A stretch of 64,000 bases of DNA from Tupaia tana (GCA_026018925.1 JAKSZU010000016.1:54332496-54396495), one strand, 5' to 3'; counted from the stretch's first letter, positions 42,580-53,472 are shown. Numbers and translations: made by a program. The notes: generated by a model from the sequence alone, not told the origin.

Positions 42580-43499
42580 AAAATAAATGTTAATTGATAG
42601 AAAAGTTGCAAAAATAGGATAGAAAGGTCCCGTCAAGGCTTCATCCAGCTTCCCTAATGTTAACATCTTATATAACCAAAGTACAATGACCAAAATCAGA
42701 AAATGAAGATTGGTTCAATATGATGAACAAAGTTACAGAACTTATTGGGATTTTTCCAGTGTTCTCACTCATATCTTTTTTTTTTTTTTGGTCTAGGATG
42801 GCATCCAGGATCCCACATTTAGTTGTCATGTCTTCATGCAAGATTTGACAAAGCCATTTTGATTTGGCTACAGCAAAATGAGCTGGTAGCAATGTAAATT
42901 CACAAGTTCTCAACTGCTGGGAAATGGGCATAGCAGACAGTTTTTCTCTCCTTTCGATCCCTCCTGTCATTCTCTATTCAGTCCCACGTCCCGCCACATT
43001 CCTCACCCAATCCCTCTTCTTCCCCAGTCTGGAGGTCAGACTCAGAGACACGTGGACTGCATGGTGGGGAAATATCTCACTTGGGAAATTCGCAAGTCAC
43101 AAGCTTCAGTGGGTACGAACCAAACTCCCATCAGGGCACAGTGCGTCAGCCCTCTTTATCAGCAAGGGAGGGCACCTGTGGTCATTTTACGTCTTGACTT
43201 CTGGCTTGTGTGCAGACAGCCCTGGGGAGCCCACCTACTAGAAAGTCCTTCTACAATCAGAAATTCAAAGAGCTGAACACTTAAACTCTTCAAACAAGAA
43301 CAATACATCGTACCAAAAAGAAAAATCTGTAAGTTTAACTTATGAAACATGAAACAAACATCCACAAACCCATGACTCAGTTTAAGACACAGAACATTAC
43401 CAATGTTGGTGATGGTTGCATTTTAGTTCTCAAAAAGATGACAAGTACCTAGGGTTCATCTTTCTATCACCCATTTTTAACTGAGTGGATTTCTTTTTT
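42580..43499 (+). other. Old L1 3' UTR-like and unique sequence
   Basis: GAAAAGTTGCAAAAATAGGATAGAAAGGTCCC...CAGCTTCCCTAATGTTAACATCTTATATAACC is characteristic of old L1 3' UTRs. The rest, to 43500, shows no gene. Confidence 0.55.
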
Positions 43500-43699
43500 G
43501 TTTTAAAAGATTTATTTAATGTTATTTATTATTATTTTTATTAATTTGCTATAGGGCATGTGTGCTCACTAGAGAGACAGAAAGAAAAAGAGAGGCTAGA
43601 TAGGGAAAGCAAGAAAGCAAGTGACCAGGTCCAGGACTGGAACTGTGGTCAGTCATGTGGGAGTCCAGTGATGTAACCACCACGCTACCAGCTGGCCCC
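43500..43699 (-). repeat. tRNA-derived SINE, S type
   Basis: AAAAGATTTATTTAATG tail, GCTATAGGGCATGTGTGC, reversed head at the right. Confidence 0.84.
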
Positions 43700-43876
43700 A
43701 AAGAGTGTATTCTTGAGAGAGAAAGTGGCGTCCTCAAAGGGTCTTCACACTGCAGTTCACTTGCAGCTTCAGCCAGCCTGGCGTGTACGGGAGAGCCCGG
43801 AATGTGAACCAGGACTTTCCTATGTGGGCCCACTGCAGAGCCCTTTGCTACTGTGGCACCATTGCAGCTGGTCCTT
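43700..43876 (-). repeat. Older tRNA-derived SINE family, minus copy
   Basis: GAGAGAGAAAGTGGCGTCC...CTACTGTGGCACCATTGCAGCTGGTCC; same family as 30868. Confidence 0.5.
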
Positions 43877-44220
43877 TATGCTAAATCTGAAGAGCCCTTT
43901 GGGAGAATTTCTTCTGTTCACCAGACTTCAGTTTTCTTGTCTGCAATAGGATGGGAAGATCTTTTAGGCCACTTCCTGTTTACGAGTTCTAGTCCAGGGA
44001 TTGTTTAAAACAAACTTGGTCAAAGACTCTTTTGGAAAAAAAAAAAAAGAAAAAAAGAGCCATCACAGGTGTTTGACTTATATTCGTGTGCATCTGGCCA
44101 GAGTTGTCTTCAAGGGCACAGCTGAGAAGAGGGCAAGTGTCTCGCTGGTGTTGTGCTATTTGGAGACATCTTTTCTGAGACTTTTTGAGCTTATGTCTTG
44201 TCCCAGTAGGTGAATACTTG

Positions 44221-44442
44221 GGCCAGGAGACAGTATGGAGGTTAAGGCAGTTGGATCCCATATGGTTTATCATGTGGTTCGAGTCCCAGACCTGGCAGCT
44301 TGAAAAACACAGGTGGGTGCTGCCTAAAGCCTCGAGGGGAGAATGGAGGAGAGGAGATAGCAGCATGACCATCCCCCTGGGGGTGCTTTCTCACCTTTCC
44401 CTCTCTCTTTCTGTCTGTCTCTGGTGAGACATGAGCAAAGAA
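44221..44442 (+). repeat. tRNA-derived SINE, L type, 3' truncated
   Basis: GGGCCAGGAGACAGTATGGAGG head with B-box GGTTCGAGTCC; the element stops at CTGGTGAGACATGAGCAAAG without an A-tail. Confidence 0.82.
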
Positions 44443-45004
44443 GGTCAACCCACAGCATGGGGACCAAGAGATCCCTGAGACTAGGCATGGAGACTTTTGA
44501 TGTGAAAATGATCGGCTGTTCCTGATTATGTTCTTTGTCATGTGGTTTCAAGCTCCATATTTGCACCAGTGATTTGAACCATATTAGGTGTCCAGTTTCT
44601 ACTCCCAGATGGGGGGCTCTGCTGGTCAACTGCTCAAGCAGCTGTCAGCCCACTTTCTCTGCTCATCCCTTCTCTACATTGGCCCTAGACCCAGTGGTGA
44701 CAGGTTTCATCTTCCTGGAAGAGTCATAGCTGTAGGCAGAGACCAGTCCATCTCAGTTCCAGCAGTGGCAGGGCCCGATTCTGCTTTACCGCTTTGTCCT
44801 CTGGACACTCATGCCTGCTGTCTTGTCTTCCGCATATGCAAGTCTTAGAGGTGTGTAGAAAGGAGAGCTTTCTCAGAAAGAACAAAGTGTCACTCTAGCT
44901 AGAAAGTGTCTTGACTGCCAAAACAGAATTAGTAAACTGTGGGGTGGCCCATTTAGCCCCCAGCAGGTTTGTTAGGCCTCTGTTCTGCTGCCATGTTTGG
45001 AAAT
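44443..45004. other. Unique sequence, no gene seen
   Basis: No recognised exon or repeat. Confidence 0.35.
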
Positions 45005-45523
45005 TGTGGTGGTTAATTTCTTATGTCAACTTGACTGGGCACAGGATGCCCAGATATCTGAATAACATTACTTCTGGTGTCTGTGAGGGTTTCTGAAAGA
45101 GTTTGCATTTAGTTTGGTGGGTTGAATAAAACAGATGGCACTACCCAATGTGAGTGAGTACCATCCCACCCACGGAGGGCCTGAAGAGAACAAAGCGGGA
45201 GCAGGTTGGATTCTTTCTCTCTGCCTGCTTGCTTGGGCTGGAACGTGTCTTCCTCTGCCCTTGGGTTGGGACTTACACCATTGGCATTCCTGGTTCTCAG
45301 ATCTCTGGACTCAGACTGGACTTTACACCACTGGTTTTCCTGGGTCTCCAGGTCGTGGATGGCAGATCATGGGACTTCTCAGCTTTCATAATAGCATGAA
45401 GCCAATTCTTTATAATAGATCTCATTATGATATATATATATATATTATATTATCTGTCTATCTACCTCTCTTCCTCCTATTGCTTCTGTTTCTGTTTCTC
45501 TGGGTGTCCTGACTAATATATCA
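45005..45523 (-). mobile_element. MLT2-like ERVL solo LTR
   Basis: TGTGGTGGTTAATTTCTTATGTCAACTTGACTGGGC at the left and CTGTTTCTCTGGGTGTCCTGACTAATA at the right are the reversed ends of an MLT2-type LTR. Internal TTTCATAATAGCATGAAGCCAATTC fits too. An (AT)n run lies at 45428-45447. Confidence 0.8.
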
Positions 45524-46974
45524 GGTGATCCCTTGAAAAGGACAGGGCTCTTCTTGGCAAGAGAGATTGGAGGTGTGGAGAGCCCACAGAGGGAGGCCAT
45601 CTGGCAAGGACCAGAGTCACCTCTAGGTGCTGAGCACGGTACTTGGTAATGTCCAGCAAGACAGGGGAACCTCAGCTTTACAGCCACATGAAATGGATTA
45701 TACCAACAACCTGAGAGACAGGGAGGCAGATCTTACCTCAGTCCAGCCTCCAGACGAGAACACAGACAGACCATACCTTGATTTCAGGCTCCTGAGACCC
45801 TGAGGAGAGGACCCAACTGAACTCTGTCTGAACTGTGAATCTATAGAACTGTGAGGTGGCAAGTGGGTGTTGTTTGAAAAGCTGGTTTGTGTTAGTTATA
45901 GAGTAGTAGAAAGGGAAGGTATGCAGCACCATCTAGATGGGATGAGATACTGGCCCTTTGTCTTACCAGCAAGCCGTGGAATGAGGTCGTCCAACTCTGC
46001 CTTGGCAAGTCCTCCCTGCCTGCCCAAGGTCACACAGCTCTAAGGGGAGAATCAGAATCTGAATCTGGACAGAGCCCATAAGCCTCACTTCTCTGCTGTG
46101 TTGCTGCCCTTCCAATGCTTTTTCTGTGCCCCTCAGGGTAAAGACACTATCTTTGTGTCACAGAGCTTGCTGTTCTTTGCTCCCCCTTCTGGGGCCCCTT
46201 CACTTACTCCAGAAGATATGCCCAGGCTAGGATTTAGGCTCAGGCCTCTTGGATCAGGCCATTCACATCAGTCACACTGGAAGTGAGACATTGTCACTGG
46301 AAATGAACGATGCACAGAGCTCTCTCTGGGACCTTGCTACTGTTAGGGAAAGAATCATAGCTTCAGGGCACATCAGCATGCTGAGTCTTCATTCATTTTC
46401 ACATTGAGCAAATATCAATTAACTCTGATGCATTTCCATCTCTGAGTGCTCTCATTTTGTTGCAGCTGCTGAGTTTCTATTTGTTGGACCTGTGACTTCT
46501 AGCCTAGGATCTTTGGGCAGCAAGGCTGATGGGGTCCTCCAGGGGAGAAGAATGGATGCTGCTTTCCTCTGGAGGTTCTGATCTGTAACTCATGCATAGC
46601 TCTGTAGTGACTGCATTGGAGCATCAGAGGCAGAAATGACACTGGCAGGATCTAAGGTCACAAGGAGACAGGAGGGCAAGAGGGACAGCTTCTCCTGCAA
46701 ACCTGCACCAGACTCCTGCAAGGAGGAAGAGTGAGATGGCCCCAGCTTTGTGCATAAGGCAGGGTCAAGCCTTCATCTTTAGCGTTACAAAGATTCACCA
46801 GAGTCCAGATGCAAAGAAAACCATCTTAAAATCCAAGGATCTTCTCTTAAGCCACTCTAAACATCCGAGCCACAATGAACCTCAGAGAACTTACAGCTGA
46901 TTTTAACTGCCTGTTCTCTGTAGATTTACTTAGTGACTTCTGTGAGAACTTCATAGTCCTATGAGAACTATTTT
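45524..46974. other. Unique sequence with a MIR-like scrap
   Basis: GCCCAAGGTCACACAGCTCTAAGGGG near 46020 resembles reversed MIR. No gene recognised in 1.45 kb. Confidence 0.4.
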
Positions 46975-46977
46975 AAC

Positions 46978-47860
46978 CATGCTTCTCCAGAGAACATAAC
47001 CAATAGAATAGCTATAGATAGAAATGCTGTGGTCTGAGTGTGTGTCCCTCCACCCCATCCTGAATTCTTGTGTTGAGATGTAATCTCCAATGTGATATTA
47101 ATAGGTGGGGCCTTTAGGAGGTGATTGGTCATGAGGGTTCTGCCTCTGTCTGGCCATGCTCTCCTTTATAAAAGAGGTCCAAGAGAGCTCATTTGCTCTT
47201 TTCACCATGTGAGGACTCAGCAAGAAGGCACCATTGTGAAACAGAGAAAGGGCTCCCACCAAATACTGAACCTGCCAACTCCTTGATCTGGGACTTCCCA
47301 GCCTCCAGAACTGTGAGCAATGGATTTCTGTTATTTATAAATTACCTAGGTTATAGTACTTTTGTTATAACAGTCCAAATGGTCAAAGACAATAGATATA
47401 TAGACATATAAAATGAGATCTATTCTAAGGAATTGGTTCATGCTATTATGGAGGCTGAGAAGTCCCACAGTCTGCTATCCACAACCTGAAGATCCAAGAA
47501 AGCTGGTGATATAAATTCCAGTCTGAGTACAGAGGCCTGAGAAACAGGAGTGCCAGTGGTGTAAGTCCCAGCCCAACAGCAGGAGAAAATGGATGTTCCA
47601 GCTCAAGCAGGTAGACGGAGAGAAAGAATACAACCTGCTTCCTCCTTTTTTGTTCTATTTGGGCTCTCCATGGGTTGGATGGTACCCACTCACTCTGGGG
47701 AGTACTGTCTGCTTTACTCAGCCCACCAAACTGATTGCAAACTGTTTCACAAATACCCTCATGGATACATCTCAAAATAATGTTTACTTAGATATCTGGA
47801 CATCCAGTAGTCCAGTTAGGTTGGTACATATAATTAACTTCGTACCTGATCAGGCCAGGC
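46978..47860 (+). mobile_element. MLT2-like ERVL LTR, split
   Basis: Begins GCTTCTCCAGAGAACATAACCAATAGAATAG, is interrupted by the LTR at 47025-47395, and resumes with ATTGGTTCATGCTATTATGGAGGCTGAGAAGTCCC... to about 47860. Opposite orientation to the copy at 45005. Confidence 0.75.
47025..47395 (+). mobile_element. MLT1-like solo LTR nested in an MLT2-like LTR
   Basis: TGCTGTGGTCTGAGTGTGTGTCCC...GGTGGGGCCTTTAGGAGGTGATTGG...CACCATGTGAGGACTCAGCAAGAAGG...GTTATAACAGTCC is a near-complete MaLR LTR in the forward sense. Confidence 0.8.
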
Positions 47861-47883
47861 CCACCAAGCATTAACCTCTCTCT

Positions 47884-48066
47884 TATTTTTTTAAAATTAT
47901 GTCATTAATTAATAAATTATTATTATTTTAATTTGACCAGAGAGATATATAGAGAGACAGGAAAGGGAGGAAGTGAGAAGCAAGCCACCAGGCCCAGGAC
48001 TTATTTGAGCTGCAGCTGGCCATGTGGGAGTCCAGCACCTTAACCACCGCACCACCTGCTGGCCTC
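47884..48066 (-). repeat. tRNA-derived SINE, S type
   Basis: TTTTAATTTGACCAGAGAG on plus; head at the right. Flanks TAACCTCTCTCTTATTTTT and TAACCTCTCCTTTTTAA. Confidence 0.86.
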
Positions 48067-48331
48067 TAACCTCTCCTTTTTAAAATAACCATGCCATATA
48101 GCAACATGAAAAGGACTATCCCAATGTATTCATACTTAAGGAGAGAGGGATTATATGGGGTTGTACATCAGGGTGTGGGTGCATCTCGGGAGCTGTATTA
48201 GTGTCCTTGGGACTACCATAACAAATTATCATAGACTTGGTAGCTTTAGAAAGCAGCAAGTACTTTCTCATAGCTCTGGCAGTCTAAATCTAGGTGTGAG
48301 AAAGTCTTAGGGGAGAACCCTTGCTCTTCTT

Positions 48332-48565
48332 TTTCTTTTTAGTTTTTGCTATAGGGCATATGAGCTCACTGAGAGAGACAGGAGAGAGACAGAGAGACAG
48401 AGAGACAGAGATAAAGTGAGAAATCACCCCTCTTTCATTCTCCTCTTGAGACCTTGGGTACACATGCACACATGCCTGATGTGATTTTCACTGTGTTTGG
48501 GACTTGAACTGCAAGTTGGCCATGTGGGATCCAGCTGCCTTAACCTCTACACCACTTGCTGGCCC
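48332..48565 (-). repeat. tRNA-derived SINE, L type
   Basis: Minus-strand copy nested in the MLT1-like LTR. Confidence 0.84.
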
Positions 48566-48575
48566 ATTCTTCATT

Positions 48576-48844
48576 TTTTTTTTTTTAATAGTTTTTATTT
48601 TGCTATAGGGTGCATGTGCTTGCTGGAGAGAAAGAGAGAGACTATGAGAAGGAAAGTGAGAAAGCATCACTCGGGAGGAATGGCCACCTCGCAATTCCTT
48701 CTCCTTCACTTTCCTCTTAGGATTCTGGGCACTCATGCTCATGTTGTCAGTGTGTTCCCCTAACCACTGGGTCCGGGACCTGAACTTGCACAGTTGACCA
48801 TCCTGGGTCCAGCTGCTCCCAACCACACCACCACCTGCTGGCCC
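48576..48844 (-). repeat. tRNA-derived SINE, L type
   Basis: Second minus-strand copy, directly after the first, with a T-rich tail at 48576-48600. Confidence 0.84.
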
Positions 48845-48984
48845 GCCTTTGCCTCTTTCTAGCTTCTGGAGGCCGTCGACAGTCCTCAGTGCTTCTTAGC
48901 TTGTAAATGCACCACTTCATTCTCTACCTCCTTTGTCACCTGGTGTTCTCTTTGTGTGTATCTATGTTTCTTTTTCTTTGTTTC

Positions 48985-49070
48985 CTCCTTTCTCGTTCTC
49001 GTTCTCTTTCTCTTTCTCTTTCTCTATCTCTATCTCTTTCTCTCTCTCTCTTTTTCTCTCTCTCTCTCTT

Positions 49071-49104
<34 letters not shown>

Positions 49105-49186
49105 TTTCTTTCTCTCTCTCTCTCTTTCTCTCTCTCTCCTTCTCTCTCTCTTTCTCTCTCTCTTTCTTTCTCTCTTTCTTTCGTTT
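48985..49186. repeat. CT-rich microsatellite (about 200 bp)
   Basis: Imperfect CTCTTT/CTCTCT repeats. The complement is a purine tract. It probably grew from the A-tail of the SINE at 49187. It gives rise to misleading Ser/Leu/Phe or Arg/Glu open frames. Confidence 0.93.
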
Positions 49187-49425
49187 TTGCCATAGAGTGT
49201 ATGCCCTTGCCAGAGAAAGACAGAGAGGAACAGTGAGAAAGAAAGTGAGAAGTCACCCCCTGGTGTAATGGCCATGCCACAATCACTTCTTCATTTCTGT
49301 CTGGGATTTTGGGCATGCACGTATATGTGCCCGGTGTGATTTTCAAGCTGCCATATCTGAGACTCAAACCACAGTCACGCATGTGGAGCCCAGAACCTTA
49401 ACCACTATGCCACCTGTGGGCCCCT
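49187..49425 (-). repeat. tRNA-derived SINE, L type
   Basis: Minus-strand copy whose tail end adjoins the CT-rich tract. Confidence 0.85.
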
Positions 49426-49620
49426 ATTTGTTTTTTATCCCCTTCTTCTAAGGACACAAATCATGTTGGATTTAGGATCCACCCTGGCTCCATGTGACCT
49501 CATCCTAACTTGATTATATCTATAAGAGATCCTGTTTCCAAATAAGGTCACATTCGCAAGCTCCAAGAGTTAGGATTTCAACATACCATTTTTGGGAGAC
49601 ACAACTCAACCCGTAACAGC

Positions 49621-49964
49621 AGCCACTTCAGAATTGTGTCTACCACAGAAGACTTCTCTTTAGTCCTTTTCAATCTGGGATCCCCATTGGAGTGAGTCAG
49701 GACAATCTCAGGAGTCTAGGCAAAGCTGAGCGGATGGGTTCTTTGGGCTCCCCAACTTCCGGCAGGCGCAGCCCCACCATTGACTGTTTTGCATGTTGTG
49801 GGGAAGATCAGACTTGGAAAATAGTCTCCACCATTCAACAGGAGCCTGAAAAGAATAAATTTTCTTTGCTGATGCTGTCTGCAGGCTTCTGAGTATTTCT
49901 GCATCGTTCTAGAATCTCTGGGTGGCATGACTGCTCTGCAAGCTGTTGGAAAAATGTCAGTAAG
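49621..49964. other. Unique flank of the half-LINE-1
   Basis: No gene or named repeat recognised. Confidence 0.35.
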
Positions 49965-49978
49965 TCTTTTCTATTTTT

Positions 49979-50975
49979 TTTTTTTTAGATTTTTTTCCAA
50001 TTTATTTATTTGCATTCATTCACTGAACATCATTACAGCATACAAAATGAGATTTTCCATCCAAAGTACATTATATATTGTCTCAATCAAGCACATCAAC
50101 AAACATGTTATTGTCAGCAAATGATCTTCCATTTCTTGTCTTCTGTATGTTTTGCTTCCCCCCCCCCCCCATCCTTGATTCCCTATCTCCTACCCTCTCC
50201 CATCTCCCACTCTCCTCCCACACTGTCTCTGGTATCTATGTTTGCTTTCTATACTGTTTTCTCCTCACATTTTATTGTATCGCCAAAGACCCTAATCAAT
50301 CCAAATACCCTCATAGCAAACACAGGTGATACACACATTTCCATGAACACAAGTCTTACTTTACGCATCCTATAAAGTAGCACCTAGCTGGGGCTACATA
50401 TCCTACTGCAGTCATTGAATAGATATATATTTTTTTTCTGAAACTTTTTTTTTTTTGTAACTCAATTTACATTCCTTCCCTAAGCTTCATCACAGCATAC
50501 AAAATGCAATCTCCCATCCAGTACGCACTGCATAGTGACACAATCATGCACATTACAAAAAATTTTCCATTACTAGTTCCTAGAATTACTTCCACCCCTC
50601 TTTCTGACCCTCTATCCCTTCCCACCCTCCTCTCATACCACCTCCGGTGTCTACAATTGTCCTTCATTCCCTTCCCACCCACGTTGCATTGATCACACAA
50701 TTTCCTACATAATCTAACTACTTTCAATGGTGAGTTCACTCATTACTACTAAGAAAACCAGTTTTAACTTAACGCAAAGAAGTGCCAAGGAACTTTGCTT
50801 AAAGCCAGGAAACAAGTTAGGATTCTGTTCAAATGGTAGGTGTATGAACCTATCAGTCTCATGTACTTATATCTTCTGTTCTGGTTCAATTTTCCTGATT
50901 AAATTCTGGGATATAATATTCAACTCCAGACTTGTCCCTATGATTAAGTTGGCCACTTTCATAGTTTTTGGACTC
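49979..50975 (-). other. 3' region of the HAL1-like element with a duplicated module
   Basis: Two related blocks occur in tandem, 49981-50290 and 50449-50720. Each starts with a T-run on plus (A-run on the element strand), then CATTC...ATCACAGCATACAAAAT...TCCATCCA..., then a C/T-rich tract. The left block has a C13 run (G13 on the element strand) at about 50158-50170. Purine-rich tracts are usual in L1 3' UTRs. Confidence 0.7.
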
Positions 50976-51989
50976 TTATTTCCATGTGTCTGTGTTTAAT
51001 TTTCTTGATACAACACACCCTTGAGAACTTCTTGGTCTGGTGCTGGTAAATTCTTTCAGGTTTTGTTTATCTGAGAATGTTCTTGTCTTTTTTTCCCACC
51101 TGAAAGATAATCTTGCGGGGTACAGTATTCTTGGCTGAAATTGCTTCTCTCGTAACACTTTGAATATATTTTCCCATTCTCTCCTCGCTCGCATTGTTTC
51201 CGATGAGAGATCTGCTGTTAGCCTGATGGGATGTCCTTTGTAGGTAATTTGATGTTTCTCTCTTGCCAATCTTAGTATCTTGTCTTTGTCTGCGGCTTTG
51301 GTCAACCTGGCTATAACGTGTCTTGGAGAAGATCTTCTTGGGTTGATTTTATTTGGGGTCCTTTGTATTTCCTGGGACTGGATCTTCGAATACCTCTCTA
51401 GGTTTGGAAAGTTTTCTTGCAGGATTTCATGGAATAGATTATCAATGCCTTTATGGGTCTCTTCACCTTCTGGAATGCCAATTATCCGAATATTTGGACG
51501 TTTGATGGTATCCAGTACTTCTCGCATATCATTCTCAAATTTTTGGGCCATTTTCTCAGTCTTCGTGGTGGATTTTTCTAAGCCAGCCATTTTCTCTTCT
51601 ACATCTGAGATTCTATTTTCTGAATGATCTAGTCTGCTTTTAATACTTTCAAGGGAGATTTTGACTTCTTGTATTATAGACTTCATCTCTAGCAGTTCCG
51701 TTTGAGTCTTTTGTAAAGTGTGTAATTTCTCTTTTAGATCTTGCAAGAATTTCCTCATCTCCTGGAACTCGTCAGCTTCTTTCTCCTTTCTCTTTAGCAG
51801 TTCATTATCTCTCTTTTCTTCCATCTCTGTTAGCTTCGACATTATGAATGCTCTAAATTCCTTATCAGACATTTCCATGACTTTCACCGAACTGCTTGTG
51901 GATGAAGGAGAGTTACTTTTTTCCATTGGAGGAGAGGTATTTTCTCGTTTTCCCACATTTCTCATGATCCGACGGTGATTTCTTGTCAT
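50976..51989 (-). CDS. LINE-1-type ORF1 protein (half-LINE-1 ORF1p), intact
   Basis: A 337-residue frame, ATG to TAA, close to the usual L1 ORF1p length. Residues 1-40 are a basic, Ser-rich tail. About 41-160 form a coiled coil with charged heptads and a RISDVE trimer-type motif near 127. The RNA-binding RRM starts around KRPNIRIIGIPEGEE (163-177). The C-terminal domain includes PIRLTADLSSETMRARREW (254-272) and FQPRILYPARLSF (284-296). L1 ORF1p is a trimeric RNA chaperone that coats its own RNA in cytoplasmic particles. An uninterrupted frame suggests recent insertion or selection up to that time. The last residues (SSQGCVVSRKLNTDTWK) are unlike human L1 ORF1p as I recall it. Whether it is expressed cannot be told. 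Confidence 0.9.
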   Translation of the reverse strand: MTRNHRRIMRNVGKRENTSPPMEKSNSPSSTSSSVKVMEMSDKEFRAFIMSKLTEMEEKRDNELLKRKEKEADEFQEMRKFLQDLKEKLHTLQKTQTELLEMKSIIQEVKISLESIKSRLDHSENRISDVEEKMAGLEKSTTKTEKMAQKFENDMREVLDTIKRPNIRIIGIPEGEETHKGIDNLFHEILQENFPNLERYSKIQSQEIQRTPNKINPRRSSPRHVIARLTKAADKDKILRLAREKHQITYKGHPIRLTADLSSETMRARREWENIFKVLREKQFQPRILYPARLSFRWEKKTRTFSDKQNLKEFTSTRPRSSQGCVVSRKLNTDTWK

Positions 51990-52094
51990 CTGATGGATGG
52001 TGTGTTTCTTTCAAATTCTTGGAGTTAAGCCTCAATGTTCAGGAGCAAGCAGACAGAGCTGTTCTAGAATCTGTTTGCTGTTCTGTTGTGATCG

Positions 52095-52284
52095 CACACT
52101 AGCTTTGCTTGCTGGAGGCTGAATTATGAGTAGAAAATCTTCATTTCTCCTGTCCCCTGAAATATCTAGTTCCCAGTAGCCATGCGGAATCCTCTGAAGG
52201 AAGGGCTCAACTCTCCTGCCACACTAGCTTTGCTTGCTGGAGGCTGAATTATGAGTAGAAAATCTTCATTTCTCCTGTCCCCTG
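52095..52284 (-). repeat. 125-bp tandem repeat at the 5' end of the HAL1-like element
   Basis: The 65-bp block CACACTAGCTTTGC...CTGTCCCCTG appears at 52095-52159 and again, identical by eye, at 52220-52284. One and a half units of 125 bp remain. L1 promoters built of such monomers are known in rodents. Confidence 0.88.
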
Positions 52285-52310
52285 CTTCCCAGTCTTTCTT
52301 TTCTATTTTT

Positions 52311-52370
52311 CAAGCCACTGGGTTCAGGACTCGATCCACAAGTTGGCCAAACAATATTTTCTGGCCCCTG
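52311..52370 (-). repeat. tRNA-derived SINE head fragment
   Basis: CAAGCCACTGGGTTCAGGACTCGATCC...TTTTCTGGCCCC is a reversed SINE 5' half. The HAL1-like element inserted at its left edge. Confidence 0.6.
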
Positions 52371-52660
52371 GGGGCTGCTTTATGCTTTATGCCTCGATGA
52401 AGGCAACATTTATAAAAAGTAAACATCTCATACATAATCAAATAGATTCCTGAATACATCAAGATTTTCTTAGAGTGAGTTTTAGAAGTATGTGGTTTCA
52501 ACACACTCCCACTCTCTCCCCACGTGCCTAGTGATTAGACAACTCACAAGTGAATCAATTTTTGTTGATAGCTTTAAGTCATTCTCCTCTTTATTCCACC
52601 TCTGAACTTCCAAAACATTTTGTTAGAGCTCCCTTTATATCCCCTCTAGCTTTATTTACA

Positions 52661-52820
52661 TTTTAAAAAAAAAGAATTATTTAACTTTATTTATTATCAT
52701 TATTTTTAAAATTTGAGTTGAGAGAGACAGAGAGACAGACAGAGAGAAGGAAAGTGAGAAAGCAGGCTACCAGGTCCAGGACTCAAACTGCAGTCGACCG
52801 CTACACCACCTGCCAGACCC
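52661..52820 (-). repeat. tRNA-derived SINE, S type
   Basis: AAAGAATTATTTAAC tail at the left, reversed head with CGACCGCTACACCACCTGCC at the right; TAGCTTTATT and CAGCTTTATT flank it. Confidence 0.83.
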
Positions 52821-53196
52821 TCAGCTTTATTAAGGTATAACTGACAACTAAAATTTGTATACATTTAAGGTGTACAATGTGATGATTTGATATGTGTATA
52901 CACTGTGAAATGATTACCACAATTAATAATTAGCATAGTCATTACCTGACATATTTAGCTTTTGTGCGTGTATATGGTGAGGACACTTAAGGTCAACTTT
53001 CTTAGGAAATTGTAATTATGCAAAACAATATTGTTAACAATAGCCACCACATTGCCCATTAAATCCCCAAGGCTTATTTATCTCCTAATAGAAAATGTAA
53101 GCAACATCTTCCCATTTTTCTTACCCCTCAGCCTCTGGCAGCTACCATTCTATTCTACCTCTATGAACTTGACTTTTTTTTTTAAGAACTATCCTT

Positions 53197-53462
53197 GGGA
53201 CCAGCAGTTAGCTTAATGGCTATGTTGCTGGACTCCCATGTAGTCGACTGCAGTTCGAGTCTTGGACCCGGTGTCTTAAACTCATGTCGGGCGTGTGTGC
53301 GTGCGTGCCCCAGATCCTGAGAGGAGAATGGAGGGGAAGGGATTGTGGCGTAGCCATCCCCCCTGGGGGGGGGGTGATTTCTCGCTTTCTGTCTCTCTCT
53401 GTTTTTCTGGAGAGTGCATGCACCCTATAGCAAAAACCTCTCTCTAAAAAAAAAAAAAAAAA
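53197..53462 (+). repeat. tRNA-derived SINE, L type
   Basis: GGGACCAGCAGTTAGCTTAATGG head; A-tail followed by AATAGCTTTAGG and the next copy. Confidence 0.9.
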
Positions 53463-53472
53463 ATAGCTTTAG

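Larger units (their letters stand above)
48194..49620 (-). mobile_element. MLT1-like LTR split by three SINEs and a microsatellite
   Basis: TGTATTAGTGTCCTTGGGACTACCATAACAAATTATC at the left, CTTTCTAGCTTCTGGAGGCCG in the middle and CCAAATAAGGTCACATTCGC...GGGAGACACAACTCAACCCGTAACA at the right form one reversed MLT1 LTR. Confidence 0.75.
49965..52310 (-). mobile_element. HAL1-like (half-LINE-1) retrotransposon
   Basis: A 2.3-kb element (49979-52296) between perfect 14-bp target duplications TCTTTTCTATTTTT (49965-49978 and 52297-52310). Read on the minus strand it has a 5' region of about 300 bp with a 125-bp tandem repeat, an intact L1-type ORF1, about 1 kb of non-coding 3' region, and a poly-A tail. 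A LINE-1 would have some 3.8 kb of ORF2 after ORF1. Here no endonuclease or reverse-transcriptase sequence is present. The second copy at 55.3 kb has the same layout, so a family lacking ORF2 is more likely than a single deletion. Movement would need L1 ORF2 protein in trans. Confidence 0.82.

Noticed and set aside
42348..42693. Open frames spanning the gap
   Set aside because: They run through N bases, so the reading frame and length are unknown.
48907..49382. Open frames rich in Ser/Leu/Phe (plus) or Arg/Glu (minus)
   Set aside because: They are translations of the CT-rich microsatellite and have no start context or homologous protein.
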